A stretch of 64,000 bases of DNA from Chara braunii (GCA_003427395.1 BFEA01000059.1:2445954-2509953), one strand, 5' to 3'; positions 29,954 to 40,570 are shown, numbered from the stretch's first letter. The notes: generated from the sequence alone by a model not told the origin. A program made the numbers and translations.

Positions 29954-30279
29954 CTCTGCTCCTTTGTTAGGAACGCAGTGAAGCTTGATGACTTGTTGTT
30001 TAGTCGTCTTGAGTCGGTTGGCATGCGTTACTTCGTTTCGGGATACCTTTCGTCACTTCGTTTTGGGACATTTCCAAAATTGTACGTATTAGTTTTCTTT
30101 TAGGTTTTGCAGATTTGTTTTAGTTTTGTTTGGTGCTTATATTAGCATCTGTACTTAAATATTCCTCTGCGTTTATGGTTATTTCGGGTTAAAGTTTGGC
30201 TGTCTTTTTCTACTCCCTCTTGTTCGTTGCTTGGCTTTATGTACTTAGTAGGATCTATCTCCTGCACGTGTGCCGTTGT
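29954..30279. other. Intergenic, no gene seen
   Basis: T-rich sequence upstream of the LINE head module. CTTTCGTCACTTCGTTTTGG-type words repeat at 30,030-30,070. Confidence 0.45.
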
Positions 30280-31870
30280 GTGCCCTCATGTTGTGGCAAA
30301 CTACTTTCTGCAACCGCACAATCTTTTGTGCAAGACTACGTCGGGCGTTGAGACGGGTTGAGTCGGGATGGCCTGATGAATTGCGTGGATGCCCTTGCTT
30401 CACACGTTCTTGTGCTTTTGCGTCCTTTGAGGGAAAAGGGGGAAGGGGGGAGCTGGTCTGGTTCCCTGACGGTTGGTATTTGATCGCACCTTAGCGAGTG
30501 CGACGAATAACTGTTGTCATAGCTTCTTTCTTGTTCTGCTGTGGAAACGGGGCATTTTGGCACGATTGACGCGCGGGAAATCGTTTTTTGAATTTTCAAC
30601 TCATGTCAAGCCCCTGCGGACTCTTGGAAATTGCTTCGTTCGGAATTTTTTTTTGCAACTAGGAATTTGGATTTGGAATTTAGGCGTGCCTCAAATTCTG
30701 TTGTACAACGTTTCTTGCTTGTGCACACCATGCCGCGTCAAGATCCGCGCTCTGGTTTCTCTGCTCCTTAATATCGAGCATAACTGTAAATTTTATTCTG
30801 GCGGGCATAATTGCAACTGTAATTCCCTCGCTCTTGATATCTTTTGTGGCGCCTTCATGCGCGTATACTTCTTCCTCTGTACTATTGGCCTGAACACGTG
30901 TATGACCGGATCGATGTGTGAAATGAGGCTACGTCCCCCACGCCGCGGCTTGGCCATGCAGTCGTAGGCACTCCCTTCCTCCTTCCCCGTACTCAGACAC
31001 GATCTCGGGTATCGCGCGCACACGCATGCATGCTATAAATTTTGTAAGCGCCATTAACTTCCTCTCTAAGAACTGTGGAAGTTAGCGAGGTCGAGAGGAT
31101 CGGCTAACGAGCGGAAGTTGGCAGGTGAGTAGAGAGTTAGACGATCCGACGAGCTGATGCTAAGCGTGCGGGGTTGACGTGGGGCCGCGACGGACTGTGG
31201 CACACGGGTGAACCTGGCCTGCATGCTTCGATCAAGCGAGGTGACAACTCTGTGTGGGTGCGGGGCGACGGACTGCCCCCATCAGGGTGATGAGAAGAGA
31301 GAGAGAGAGAGACGGGAGGTGTGCGGTGAGCTTCGTCTTCTACCCCTCTGAGCCATTTTGATTCTTCTTCTTTCCTTCTGAGCAAATTTTAGTATCCGGC
31401 GCAAGTCGCCTTTGTTTTTTTCGATCGACATCTCGGATATTTTCTTTGTTTGTCTCTAGTGGCTGATGCATGACTGTTTCTCCCACTTTGTTCTTCCCTC
31501 TATATGGATGGACGCCATTGATAGGTTAATTGCCTACGATCGAATTTCGTACGATCGTAATGCATGAATGATTGTCACCTTCTTTTTTTGTTTATGTATG
31601 CATGAAACTGGACGCGTGAACGATGGGTTTGTCTGTCTAAATTCAATAAGCATGCGAGATGATCAGATATATGTCTCGCCATAGGACTATCCACCCTTTG
31701 TTAACAGGCCAGCGTGCACGAGACGTGGGTCATTGGTGATTGGACCGAAGAGCAGGCCTTGTGCATGCACGTGTAAGCCCGATCATAAGAACACGGCCTA
31801 CACGAGTGTCTGTAGTGCCTGTGCTCGGTCCAACTTTTTGAATGACTGAGTTTCCGCCTCACCCCACAAC
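30280..31870 (+). promoter_or_regulatory. Promoter-like head module upstream of the LINE
   Basis: Collinear with the inverted 5' region of gypsy element B (11,950 down to about 10,800). Matching blocks are listed there. TATAAAT lies at 31,034-31,040 after GCATGCATGC, followed by TTGACGTGG, GACGGACTGTGG and a GA run at 31,296-31,312, then 560 bp of T-rich leader to the ATG at 31,871. Plant LINEs normally carry short internal promoters without TATA boxes, so a TATA-bearing module shared with a gypsy element is unexpected. Confidence 0.6.
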
Positions 31871-32815
31871 ATGAATATTGAACTCCCTTTTCGTATTACG
31901 GATCGCGAGTGTGTAAGAGATCCGGAATTTCGGGAGTATTGGGAGCACGTGTGTTTGTCTGCACGACCAAGGAGAGAACTTCCGAAATTTACTTACCCAG
32001 TGGGAAATGAGCGCATCTGCGAATGGGATATCGACCGAGCTCGAGAGCGGATTCCCCACCACCCGGAATTCCCCAGCTCGTACACGTGCCACCTTGTCGC
32101 GAAATTGGGAGTAGCAAGTGGGGTCCAGTCGGAAGGCCACACAGGGGATACCGACCCCCGCCAAGCAGCCTTTGGACTAGATCCTATGGATGTGGACCCT
32201 CTTCCGGATAATGCAAGCATGTCACCGGAGGGACTGACCCCGGAGCGTGACCTAGAAGGCAAGGAAGAGGGTGCACCGCCGCTAGATTTACCCATGGAAC
32301 AGAAACTGGTTGCTATAGCGGACTGGCTGATGGCCAATCTCAAAGCAAAACATGGCCCCCTTTCCGATGACTTATGGGACAAGACATACCTGGATTTGGT
32401 TCCCATGCTGGACACAAGCGTCTCACTTAAAAATGTGTTGGAGAAGGGACTGCAACCGGGGGTGAAGTGGTCCGATGCATGGCATAGATTGGACACAATT
32501 GTGTCAGCACGGTTTCATATGCCACACGCTGCAGCAACGAAGGAAGCAAGCCAGAACGAAACACAAGAAGAAGAGCTCCAACACCCTCCGATTATGCAAC
32601 AACCTGCCCCGCCCCCGGGGCCGGACCTGGTTGTCCAACACCCAGCTCCGCCACCGGGACCGGATCCTCCGAACCCGGAGGAGAACACGTCGCTCGACGT
32701 GGTGCGGAAAAGAAAGTTGAGACAGCTCGTCGAGATGGGTGGGGACACCGGCCCCATGCGCAAGAGGTCGCGCTACTCATCCCCGTTCGAAAAAATAATA
32801 ATAAATGGGAAGTAG
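31871..32815 (+). CDS. LINE upstream ORF (candidate ORF1 or fused leader), 314 residues
   Basis: ATG at 31,871. The first ~75 residues (ITDRECVRDPEFREYWE, then GNERICEWDIDRARE and HPEFPSSY) match the leader peptide of gypsy elements A and B. The rest has an acidic stretch (DPMDVDPLPDN), a helical middle (PMEQKLVAIADWLMANLKAK, WDKTYLDLVPMLD), a proline-rich repeat with QHPAPPPGPD twice, and a basic tail (VVRKRKLRQLVEM, MRKRSRYSS) that could be a nuclear-localisation signal. I recognise no domain. No zinc knuckle is visible. It is uninterrupted, unlike the ORF2 behind it. It could be a LINE ORF1 that starts with a captured peptide, or a captured host exon. Confidence 0.5.
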   Translation: MNIELPFRITDRECVRDPEFREYWEHVCLSARPRRELPKFTYPVGNERICEWDIDRARERIPHHPEFPSSYTCHLVAKLGVASGVQSEGHTGDTDPRQAAFGLDPMDVDPLPDNASMSPEGLTPERDLEGKEEGAPPLDLPMEQKLVAIADWLMANLKAKHGPLSDDLWDKTYLDLVPMLDTSVSLKNVLEKGLQPGVKWSDAWHRLDTIVSARFHMPHAAATKEASQNETQEEELQHPPIMQQPAPPPGPDLVVQHPAPPPGPDPPNPEENTSLDVVRKRKLRQLVEMGGDTGPMRKRSRYSSPFEKIIINGK

Positions 32816-32817
32816 GT

Positions 32818-33129
32818 TTGTCACCAGTGGAAAATGGTAGACAAGGGGGCGTCACGATGCAAGTCTGGTCTTCATTCTGGGCCAGTCCAAAAAATTGCAC
32901 GTTTGAGGTAGCGGCAGGGATTCTGCAAATGAAGCTGAAATCCCGCATTGCAGAAGCCCTACCGCCCGGGGCACCGGCTATGGCCTCGGTGGTGATAGGC
33001 CTCACCAAAATCGCACAGAGGGACGTTTACATACGCTTCGATCCCACCAAGGAGAACAGCCTGAGATGGCACACCCACAGTCAACTACTAAACCTGCAGA
33101 CGGTCAGGATTAGACACAGCGACACCTAG
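32818..33129 (+). pseudogene. LINE ORF1 fragment (putative)
   Basis: Second open frame directly after the first in a different frame: VWSSFWASPKNCTFEVAAG, then PAMASVVIGLTKIAQRDVYI and RFDPTKENSLRWHTHSQLL. It lies between the leader ORF and the endonuclease, where ORF1 C-terminal or ORF2 N-terminal sequence is expected. The DVYIRFDPTKENS style resembles the DUF4283-type region of plant LINE ORF1 proteins, but the match is impressionistic. Ends at a stop at 33,127. 33,130-33,265 shows no conserved frame. Confidence 0.4.
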
Positions 33130-33265
33130 TCCGAGCACAGCGTTCAGAAAAACTTATATGCGCTTTTCAGGATGACGGTAGCGACCACAGATTAGGAATG
33201 GGAACAACTGTCGTGGACCCGGTTGTGACCCGTCTTGGGCTAGGATATGATTGTAAGACAAGTGA

Positions 33266-33750
33266 ATGGACCCGGTTAAAGCAGTATATGGGAAATACCA
33301 CATTTGGAATCAATGTAAGAGGGCAGCAAACCTGGATTTGCGGTCATTGAATGTGAATGGACTGGCCTTGAGCAAACTTGAAGAACACAATGTAATCTGG
33401 GACCTGATGAGAGGGGTGGGCGGTAAAAACTGGTCGGACATAGCATGTGTCCAGGAAACACACCTGATGGACACTCCAGGGCACAACCGCATACATAAAA
33501 TAGTCTGGTTGTATAAGGCCTTCAAAGCCCATGCCCCAAAACCAGGGACTGCAGGGGTGGCTATTTGGATCCTCCCCGAATCCCGGGCAGATTCAGTATA
33601 CTGGGCTATGGATCAGGAGGAAGACCGATGGGTGTCAATCCTAGTCACCTTAGAACTTGAAATTGTATGCATATTGTGTATCTATGCCCCCAATGGTGTG
33701 AATGAAAGGAAAACTTTCTTTGAGAATATCAAATTTCTGTTGAGTTTTAT
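33266..33750 (+). pseudogene. ORF2: LINE ORF2 endonuclease, first half
   Basis: AP-type endonuclease (exonuclease-endonuclease-phosphatase fold): NLDLRSLNVNGLALSK at the start, then DIACVQETHLMD (the QET motif with the catalytic Glu), GVAIWILPES and CIYAPNGVNERKTFFENI. It nicks target DNA for target-primed reverse transcription. The frame ends artificially at 33,750, because the following sequence is the reverse complement of what should come next (see 33,751-34,454). Confidence 0.85.
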
Positions 33751-34454
33751 GTGAATTGTGTGCTCTTCAGCCCTCCCCTTGCTGTGTCTGCTGAGTTACG
33801 TGTGAGTTGTGTGGGTCGCCGAGTTGATCTTGATGTTCTAGTTGCTGCAGTTGCTGGTGAATTTCCATCTTTTGTTGATGCTTCTTAGCTACTAATAGTT
33901 TGGAGTACTCCTGACATTTTCTACCCAGATAGAAAAGTTTGTTATTAAACCAGTCTATTTTGTCTTTTATATACTATTTTTGTGTGCACCAAAACGTCCA
34001 ACAGTCTGCAATATATTTATGGAAATTTTGTTGTTGTAGGATGAAAGTATTAAGTTTGTAAAATCCCGGACCGCGATCTGGTTTCTTGCGGAAGGATAAA
34101 ATGACCGTGCACATTTTATGATCCAGACCTGGGCAGGGGTTGGCTGGTAAGATTGTTGCGAGAAGCATAGATCCTTCCAGGTCTTCCGAGGTCAGAATTA
34201 AGTTGATCCTAGATCTCGTCTGGTTCTCCATTCCAGTTTTACGTAGGCATGAGTAGTATCTTGTGTGGGCTTAGCCTGCGGAAGGTGTCGAACACTTTTA
34301 GTGATAGGCATAACCGCTCATCCTCCTCTGCATACAACGGGGCAGGGGAAGGTGTTTGCCATCTATCCATCCACCGGTCTGGGGCTGCATTGCAATCCCC
34401 CGCTATAATGACCGGGACCCCAAAATAAGGGGAGGATTCAAGCGCATAGACATT
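33751..34454 (-). pseudogene. ORF2: LINE ORF2 endonuclease, second half, inverted in place
   Basis: On the reverse strand this block reads NVYALESSPYFGVPVIIAG, then GDCNAAPDRWMDRW (the GDxN catalytic motif), then SRINLILTSEDLEG, DHKMCTVIL (the terminal D-H pair region) and a glutamine-rich connector (KMEIHQQLQQLEHQDQLG). Its start continues the plus-strand half (FLLSF joins NVYALE), and its end leads into LQMFATQRWEGAHIRGRL on the plus strand at 34,470. The segment is therefore a 0.7-kb inversion with little or no loss of sequence. Confidence 0.85.
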
Positions 34455-35780
34455 GAATGATTGAAAAAACAACTTCAGATGTTTGCCACACAACGATGGG
34501 AGGGAGCACACATCCGAGGGCGACTGACACGACACCAAATGGAGGGGACCATGGATAAAAGATTCTTTAGTATGGCCCGCGTACACACACATAGATCAAC
34601 CATAGAAGCACTTTATGATCCGCAAACCGGTCATCAGGATATTGTCGCCTCCACCCCCCAATGTGTGCAGATAGCAAGATCCTTCTTTAAGAACCTATTC
34701 ACCTCTCGCTGCGCACAAAAGGAGAAAGAAATCGAAGAATTCCTGAAAACTCTTGAGAAGACGCTGACGGGCCAGCAAAAAATAGATTTAGATCACCCTC
34801 TGTCCAAGGAGGAAATCTGGACGGCGATGATGCAAATGGATGAGGAGAAGACGCCGGGAATAGATGGGTTCCCTAAAGAGTTATGGGAGACCTTCTGGAC
34901 CCGTATGACTACAAACCTGATGGACTTCTATAATCGGGTGTGGGAGACAGGGCAGATGGGCGAGTTGGTGGGACAAAGAGTCCTCACCGTCCTATTAAAA
35001 AAGTGGGACAAGATGAATATCAGGAACTATAGACCAATAACGTTGTTGACGGTGGTGTATAAAATGTTAGCGAAAACCCTGGCAAACCGCTTGATTCCAG
35101 TCCTGGACGACATCATTCATCCCATACAGGCTGGATTCGTCAAAGGGCGTAGGATCCACGACAATATCCAACTAGTCAATGAGTTCCTCAAACTCACAAG
35201 ACAAGATAAACAGAACGCGGCAGTCTTCATCGATTTTGAAAAAGCCTACGATCATGTAGATTGGCAATTTCTAGACAGATGCATGGGAAAAATGAACATT
35301 GGACCTGTTTTTCGACGTTGGACCAAAATTCTGCATCAGAATGCCACTACGTGTGTCCAAGTCAATGGAAGGGTGGCGCCTGCCTTCCCGCTACAATGGT
35401 CAGTCAGACAAGGAGACCCTTTAGCACCCTTCCTTTTCATAATTGTGATGGAGGCACTGGCAGCAAACCTTCATGCCAACAAAGACCTGCGAAAGCTGCA
35501 GATCTCGGTCATCCCTGACGACGCAATCCCCATCTGTTCATTGTTCGCAAATAACTTGATAATTATGGTAGATGTCACAACAACAAACATGGATGATATC
35601 AAAAGACTATTTGACCGATTCACAACGATCTCAGACATGACTGTTAACTGGGGAAATAAAACTTTGGGTTGGTGGATTCATCATCAAGGAGTGGCCCCCC
35701 CGGAGCTTCCATGGGTTAAGTGGCTCCCCGAAGAGGCCTCAGTTAGGGTACTTAGAATCATGCTAACAGCACTAGGTTGA
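34455..35780 (+). pseudogene. ORF2: LINE ORF2 reverse transcriptase, active site mutated
   Basis: L1-type RT: QMDEEKTPGIDGFPKELW, NYRPITLLTVVYKMLAKTLA, QAGFVKGRRIHDNIQ, AVFIDFEKAYDHVDW (motif A, Asp present), WSVRQGDPLAPFLFI (motif B), then SLFANNLIIMVD where FADD is expected (motif C, about 35,541-35,570). Both catalytic aspartates of motif C are asparagine (codons AAT, AAC), so the enzyme would be dead. Open from 34,461 to a stop at 35,778. Preceded by the inverted endonuclease block. Confidence 0.92.
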
Positions 35781-36677
35781 CCTGCATTGAACGATGAGTG
35801 GATATTGAAACCAGCTTTAGAAAAGTTAGGCAGCTGAAAGAACCAACACACCTTTCTATTCGGTAGGGTGTTGGCGGCCCTTAGGTACAAATCAGCAATC
35901 TGGGCTCTTAGCAAGGCAGCTATCCGACCTCTGAAGCGTCAGGTAATGGCACTGCTATGGCGAGACAATGATGAGCTCACGAACGTCATTAGTAGGGTAG
36001 TTTGGTCCTCGATGATCCAACCTAAAAACAAAGGGGGGCTCGAGATTTTTGACCCGGAAACAGAGGTCACAGCGATAATGGTGCAATGGGTTAGGAGGCT
36101 ACTCTTCGCACAACAACTCTCATGGTATGCCCTGACACTATAATAGATGGCCAGACTTGCCCCGCAAGCCCCATACGAAGTTCACTCGCTGACCTGGCTG
36201 GAAAACCGCTTCTGGACTGTGTCGCGGCGCACCCGGGGTGACAGTGAACCGAAAAGAGGAATAATCCAGAAGGATTTGGCTTGGGACGACTTCTGGGTCA
36301 GGGTTCTGAAAGCCTGGCGCCAACTCCCCCTTCCTGACAACCCCCCTCTGACTAGGTGGGAGGAAGTGATGCACCAAACCCTGTTTGGAAATAGGAGGAT
36401 CACCGATCGATATAGCAGCTTGAGGGTGTTTAGCAGTTCTGTCACCCCGTGGTGTAGCTGGGTTAAAAAAGGTGTTATGCGAATAAAAGACATTTGGAAC
36501 TCAGAGACGAGGGATTGGAAGACAGTGCAGCAACTGAAGGAGACACTAAAATACTGTTATAAGATTGAGGAGAACCTTGAAATGTTGATATTTGGAATTC
36601 CCCTAGACTGTGTGCGCATCCTGCTCAAAGGGCCACGACTGGAAGAAGGGGACTGGGTATCTGTACCGGACGACTAA
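35781..36677 (+). pseudogene. ORF2: LINE ORF2 region after RT (thumb/connection)
   Basis: Two frames separated by stops near 36,141: VLAALRYKSAIWALSKAAIR, then SMIQPKNKGGLEIFDPETE (the usual 'W..P...GGLGI.D' signature after RT), then AWRQLPLPDNPPLTRWEEV. Continues the LINE without clear enzymatic motifs. Confidence 0.8.
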
Positions 36678-36683
36678 GAAAGT

Positions 36684-37598
36684 GTGGGAAATGTAGTGGA
36701 CGCGCGGTCAGATGAAACTTTGATTAACCTTTTTCACATAGGCAAGGATAATGTCCTTACCCGATACTGCCCGGAAGTGACGAGATGGGGAAAAAACAAG
36801 GATTTACAAAGAATCTGTGTGTTACGGGACAAGGATGTATGGGCTGCATATCAGCCAAACACCCCATTGGTTGAACTCCCCTTGGATCCCGAGGAATGGC
36901 AGTGGTCACATCCACGGAAAAGCAGATCTCGGAGGAAGACAAAGCTGCAAAACGTAACAGTGAAGACAACGTACCGTCTGTTGTGCCCCAAAGTAAACAT
37001 TAAGGAAAAGTTAAAGGAAAGATGGAGATCCCGTCCTATCTGTTGGTTCACTGCCACCAGAGTCAGACCAGCAAAGATGACCTCACTGCAGTGGCAGATA
37101 GAACATCGTTGTTTACCCACTAACGACTGGCTAATTGACCGTACCCGTCTAGAGCAGAGAGGACAGGTGTTACCCTGGTGCAAAGAGTGCCACACTGTCT
37201 TCCCCTCCCGCAGGATCTCGGAAACTGTAGAACACATATTCATGCAATATCTTGGTGTAGTCCTCACATGGCGATGGTGGGATAGAATCTGGTCCCGTCT
37301 GGACACTGGGTCAAAATGGTCTTGGCACTGGAAAGCCATACTATGCGAGACATGGTCCTCCCCCACGGATAACTCTTTCGAAAATAACATGTTTAAAACA
37401 AGAAGGAGAGTTGTCATATGGGCCTTCTGGAGGAAATGTTGCTTACATGCCATTGAGGGAGCCCGCACGATGGAGGGAGATGTGACAGATATGATAAAAC
37501 AATATGTCCAACAAGAACTTACGGTACAGTGGCAAAGAATCAAGAATCAATTGGACTTGTTTCACTCATCTAAGGATATAGCACAAACAATCCAGTAA
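36684..37598 (+). pseudogene. ORF2: LINE ORF2 C-terminus with RVT zinc-binding domain
   Basis: Open 304-residue frame containing SLQWQIEHRCLPTNDWLIDR, then WCKECHTVF and ETVEHIFMQYLGVVLTWRWW. This is the zf-RVT arrangement C-x2-C ... H ... C, with the last cysteine position (usually HIFMQC) read as MQY, so one zinc ligand appears lost. Typical of plant L1-type LINEs. Stop at 37,596. Confidence 0.82.
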
Positions 37599-38135
37599 TT
37601 CTCAAGGGACAGGTTGGGCGGCGAGAATGGGGGTTGGATTGCCTTCGACAGATGGGAAGGCAGGCCTACGCAGGGTGACCACCAGGGGGAGGTTAGAAAG
37701 GACTGCAGTATTTGTTTCAAAGCCTGGACAGTGGTGCGCCAGGAGTTCCTGTTGCAACCATCCATAAAATTTTCCGATCCCTTCCCGCCCCACCAACTAG
37801 CAATGGTGGACCTGCAATGGTATGGAACCGACTGTGCAGTTTGAATGAGGACAGAGCACACAACGGGCTCATAGAGCATTGTCCAAACAAAAGTTGGTCC
37901 CTTTGATGTTCGAGGTTTACATTTGGAGATTGGCAGTTGGGACTGGGTGGGAAGAGGGACAGGGGGAGGAGGGAGGAACTAGTTTGTAGCAAGCAGTTAT
38001 CTGGCGCCTGGTTCAAGGCGAAAAGGTTCTCTTCCCTTTTCAAAATTCCTGCTCATTCAATCCTCTGGATTCCAGAGTAATCAATGCTGGCAGGAATCTC
38101 CCGCTCCCATTTCCTAACGTGCTCCAAATTTCTTC
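37599..38135 (+). other. LINE 3' untranslated region
   Basis: About 0.5 kb after the ORF2 stop without conserved frame. No poly(A) directly at its end; the next A-tract belongs to the SINE-like element at 38,136. Confidence 0.5.
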
Positions 38136-38272
38136 TGTATATGGGACGCTGGACCCGTTTTCCAGCAGGTGTTGCTCCCCACCAATAGATGGAGCCTCTC
38201 CTCAAGTGCTAGCGGTGTCTTCTCTTACCAGCACCACTATCACTGGAAGGGGGTTAAAAAAAAAAAAAAAAG
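38136..38272 (+). repeat. SINE-like element with 16-A tail
   Basis: TATGGGACGCTGGACCCG, TTTTCCAGCAGGTG, CTCCCCACCAATAGATGGAG, then a short body and A16 at 38,257-38,272. Same family as 12,804-12,935 (inverted) and 15,225. The tail abuts the truncated gag of element C, so its insertion (or the LINE it follows) marks the C breakpoint. Confidence 0.65.
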
Positions 38273-38275
38273 GTA

Positions 38276-38929
38276 AGTGACTCGGCCGGAGACAAAGGCC
38301 ATGTTTTCAAATTTGTTTCGGAGCGCAGCTAACTCGGCCTTCGCTTTGGCTAACTCTGAAGAGTCCCCTTCCTTGGCGTGGTCCTCCCCTTGTAGGAAGT
38401 TAGCAGCGAACTTCCTCTCCATTTCTTCTGCAGCGTCCATGATTTGTTCTATGGTATGGTTGATGGGGGAGAACTGTTTTCGCAGCTTGGCCCTCATCGT
38501 TCGACTTCGGAGTCCATCGATAAACAAATCCCTTCCGACATTTTCACCTTGTTCTGACTTAATAAATAACCTATAAAACCTACCGCGGTATTCGGCGACG
38601 GATTCGAGGGGCTTCGGAACTCGGTCTTTGATCATAAAGAAAGCCTGCTCAGGGTGGATGTAATCGAATATGTTTAGGAAGTCTCTTTCGAAGGTCGGGA
38701 GATCGACCCATACATAAGTGGTAAACCAGTGGTGCACATCCCTTCCTAACCTGGCAGGGATATTGATCCTAGCTTCGTCATTATCGTATTGTTGTACGCG
38801 CAGTGTGGCTAACCATGCTCTGACCAGATGATGCACAGGATCAAAGAGGTACAGATCGGGCGGGGTTGTTGGCGCACGTGCTCGAGGGGCTGGGGCCCCG
38901 CCTACATTTGGTGCCTGATTGGCATTCAT
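38276..38929 (-). pseudogene. gag: Ty3/gypsy gag N-terminal part, element C
   Basis: Reverse-strand frame MNANQAPNVGGAPAPRARAP at 38,929, then LYLFDPVHHLVRAWLATL, HHWFTTYVWVDLPTFERDF, PLESVAEYRGRFYRLF, LFIDGLRSRTMRAKLRKQF and NKFENMAFVSGRVTYL. No stops until the poly(A)/poly(T) junction at 38,272. The nucleocapsid half and all of pol are missing. About as close to A as to B by eye. Confidence 0.9.
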
Positions 38930-39063
38930 ATTGAAGGCCTGTCGACCTGTCGATCTACTTCGGGTTACTATAGGGTCGCACTGTGACGCGTTCTTTTGCG
39001 TAAGACGCCCCCTGTTCGCCAGGTCGTCCCTTATATCCTACCTGATTGGGTCTGCCACGTGTC

Positions 39064-39076
39064 GGCTCCGATACCA
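39064..39076 (-). other. Primer-binding site of element C
   Basis: Reverse-strand TGGTATCGGAGCC, 134 bp upstream of the gag start, identical to A and B. Confidence 0.75.
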
Positions 39077-39850
39077 ACCTCACGCCCTGTGTGACTTCCT
39101 GATCGGATTGTGAGTGGACCTGGAAGTGCGAAAAGGGGTGTGCCAAGGATTTTTGGGAAAGTGGGGGTGGAGTCTCAGGTCGGAACTCAAATCTCTTGTG
39201 GCAAGTTTCAGAGATAGGAATGCAAAAGGATAAGCGCGGGTCGAAGTTTGTTCCCGTGCTTCTGAGCGTGGGGCTACCGCCTCTGTCGGACTTGTATTTG
39301 GTGCACGGGCGGGATGCTATGGCTATCGCGTTGTCGAGCGCATCGGTCCGGCACCACACGTGGCAGTACGGGACCCTCTAGGCCGCGTCACGCACGAGTT
39401 GGACCAACCTCGACACGAACACGCAAATGGAGCTTCCTTAAGCCGCTCCGGCCGAGTGCGCCAACCATACCTCTCGCGAGCCCCTACGATAGGATAAGGC
39501 CTACGCGAGGCACAACTTACCTCCACCTTACGGGAGTTGTCACCTCCCTTCGGTGGGCGTATCCCCGCCGAGCTACCAGTCCACAATACGAAAGCTACTC
39601 AGTTGCAATCGCAGAGGTGGACCAGTCGAGGTCGTTTCTCGTTCGCTGTAGCATAGGGGGCACCCGCGGTAATATGCCTATCGGACCCGCACGCGAACCG
39701 GCATCTTGGGGGGCTGAAGTCCCAAGCGTGGCTCGTCGTCGGTCGACTAGGACGCATCCCCCACACCACGCGCACACCATGCACAAAAGAATGCACACAC
39801 ACACACACACACGAAACGACACAACACAAACAACGCGACAACGCTCCTAG
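39077..39850 (-). other. Putative 5' LTR region of element C
   Basis: The primer-site end matches element A (about 130 bp). Further out, 39,428-39,640 matches 63,470-63,670 with moderate divergence (GCACAACTTACCT.., GGGCGTATCCCCGCCGAGCTAC, CACAATACGAAAGCT), so this is a repeated LTR-like sequence. A CA run lies at 39,796-39,812. No TAT..GA head module like that of B is visible, so C carries a different or rearranged upstream part. Confidence 0.5.
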
Positions 39851-39854
39851 CCCC

Positions 39855-39985
39855 TCGGTAACCATCCCATAACTTTTTGATGCGGAAGTCGGATAGGCGT
39901 CGCGCGCGAGCCTTCATATAAAACCGCGCGGACGCAGGGCTAACTCCTATCGACTCGCAATGCAAACGTACGCAAGCAGTCACAG
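39855..39985 (-). repeat. Degenerate tRNA-like repeat, copy 1
   Basis: Read on the reverse strand, aligned with copy 2: CGCGCGGTTTTATATGAAGG, CTCGCGCGCGACG, then AAAAGTTATGGGATGG. The internal promoter boxes are eroded. Confidence 0.4.
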
Positions 39986-40434
39986 TGATGGCATACTATG
40001 CAGTACCCATACTCACGCGGTCCTCGTTAACCTCGAGGGTCGCGTTCGACACTCATGTGTCGGCTGACACGCCCCTAGAGGGTTAATCTCTCGACGCTGG
40101 ACAACCGTCATGCGCGGTTGGAGACCACACACCCTCTTCTGCACCTTGGACAGAGCGGGTGGTACACAGGTCCGCACCTGTGGTGGCAGTCGTTCCTTGC
40201 GGCCATGGGGATAAATCCTACTCCAGGCCTGGGCGGAAGTCAAGGGGTTTGACTTTGACGGCTGCCACGGATTACAACGTCCAACCATGATAATCCGTAA
40301 AAAGCAAACGAAGCACAAAAGAAAAAAAAAGATAGGACGAAGACCCCCTTTCTTCAAAAGAAATCGCGACCTTGGGGTACACTCCCCTCTTCGGGTAATG
40401 CCAACGGCCTACAATAATCCCAAGCGTTGCACCT

Positions 40435-40570
40435 ACGTGCCAGCCCGGCGATCCCATAACCTTTAGACGCTGGGATGACGAAACATCGCGCGCGGGATTC
40501 TAACATAGAGCCGCACGGTCACAGGCCAATCATATACCAACCACCGATGCCAATCGTACGCGGTACTCGC
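40435..40570 (-). repeat. tRNA-derived SINE-like repeat, copy 2
   Basis: Reverse strand: TTGGCATCGGTGGTTGGTAT (A-box like), GATTGGCCTGTGACCGTGCG, then TGTTAGAATCCCGCG (B-box like) 48 bp after the A box. The order resembles tRNA-Asp (GTGGT..GTAT, GCCTGT.AC, GTTCGATCCCCG). Acceptor stems do not close, so this is a SINE or pseudo-tRNA, not a gene. Confidence 0.45.

Noticed and set aside
39314-39850. 178-codon plus-strand ORF
   Set aside because: It lies antisense to the LTR-like region of element C, has a low-complexity HTHT tail from the CA run and no conserved partner at 63.5 kb.
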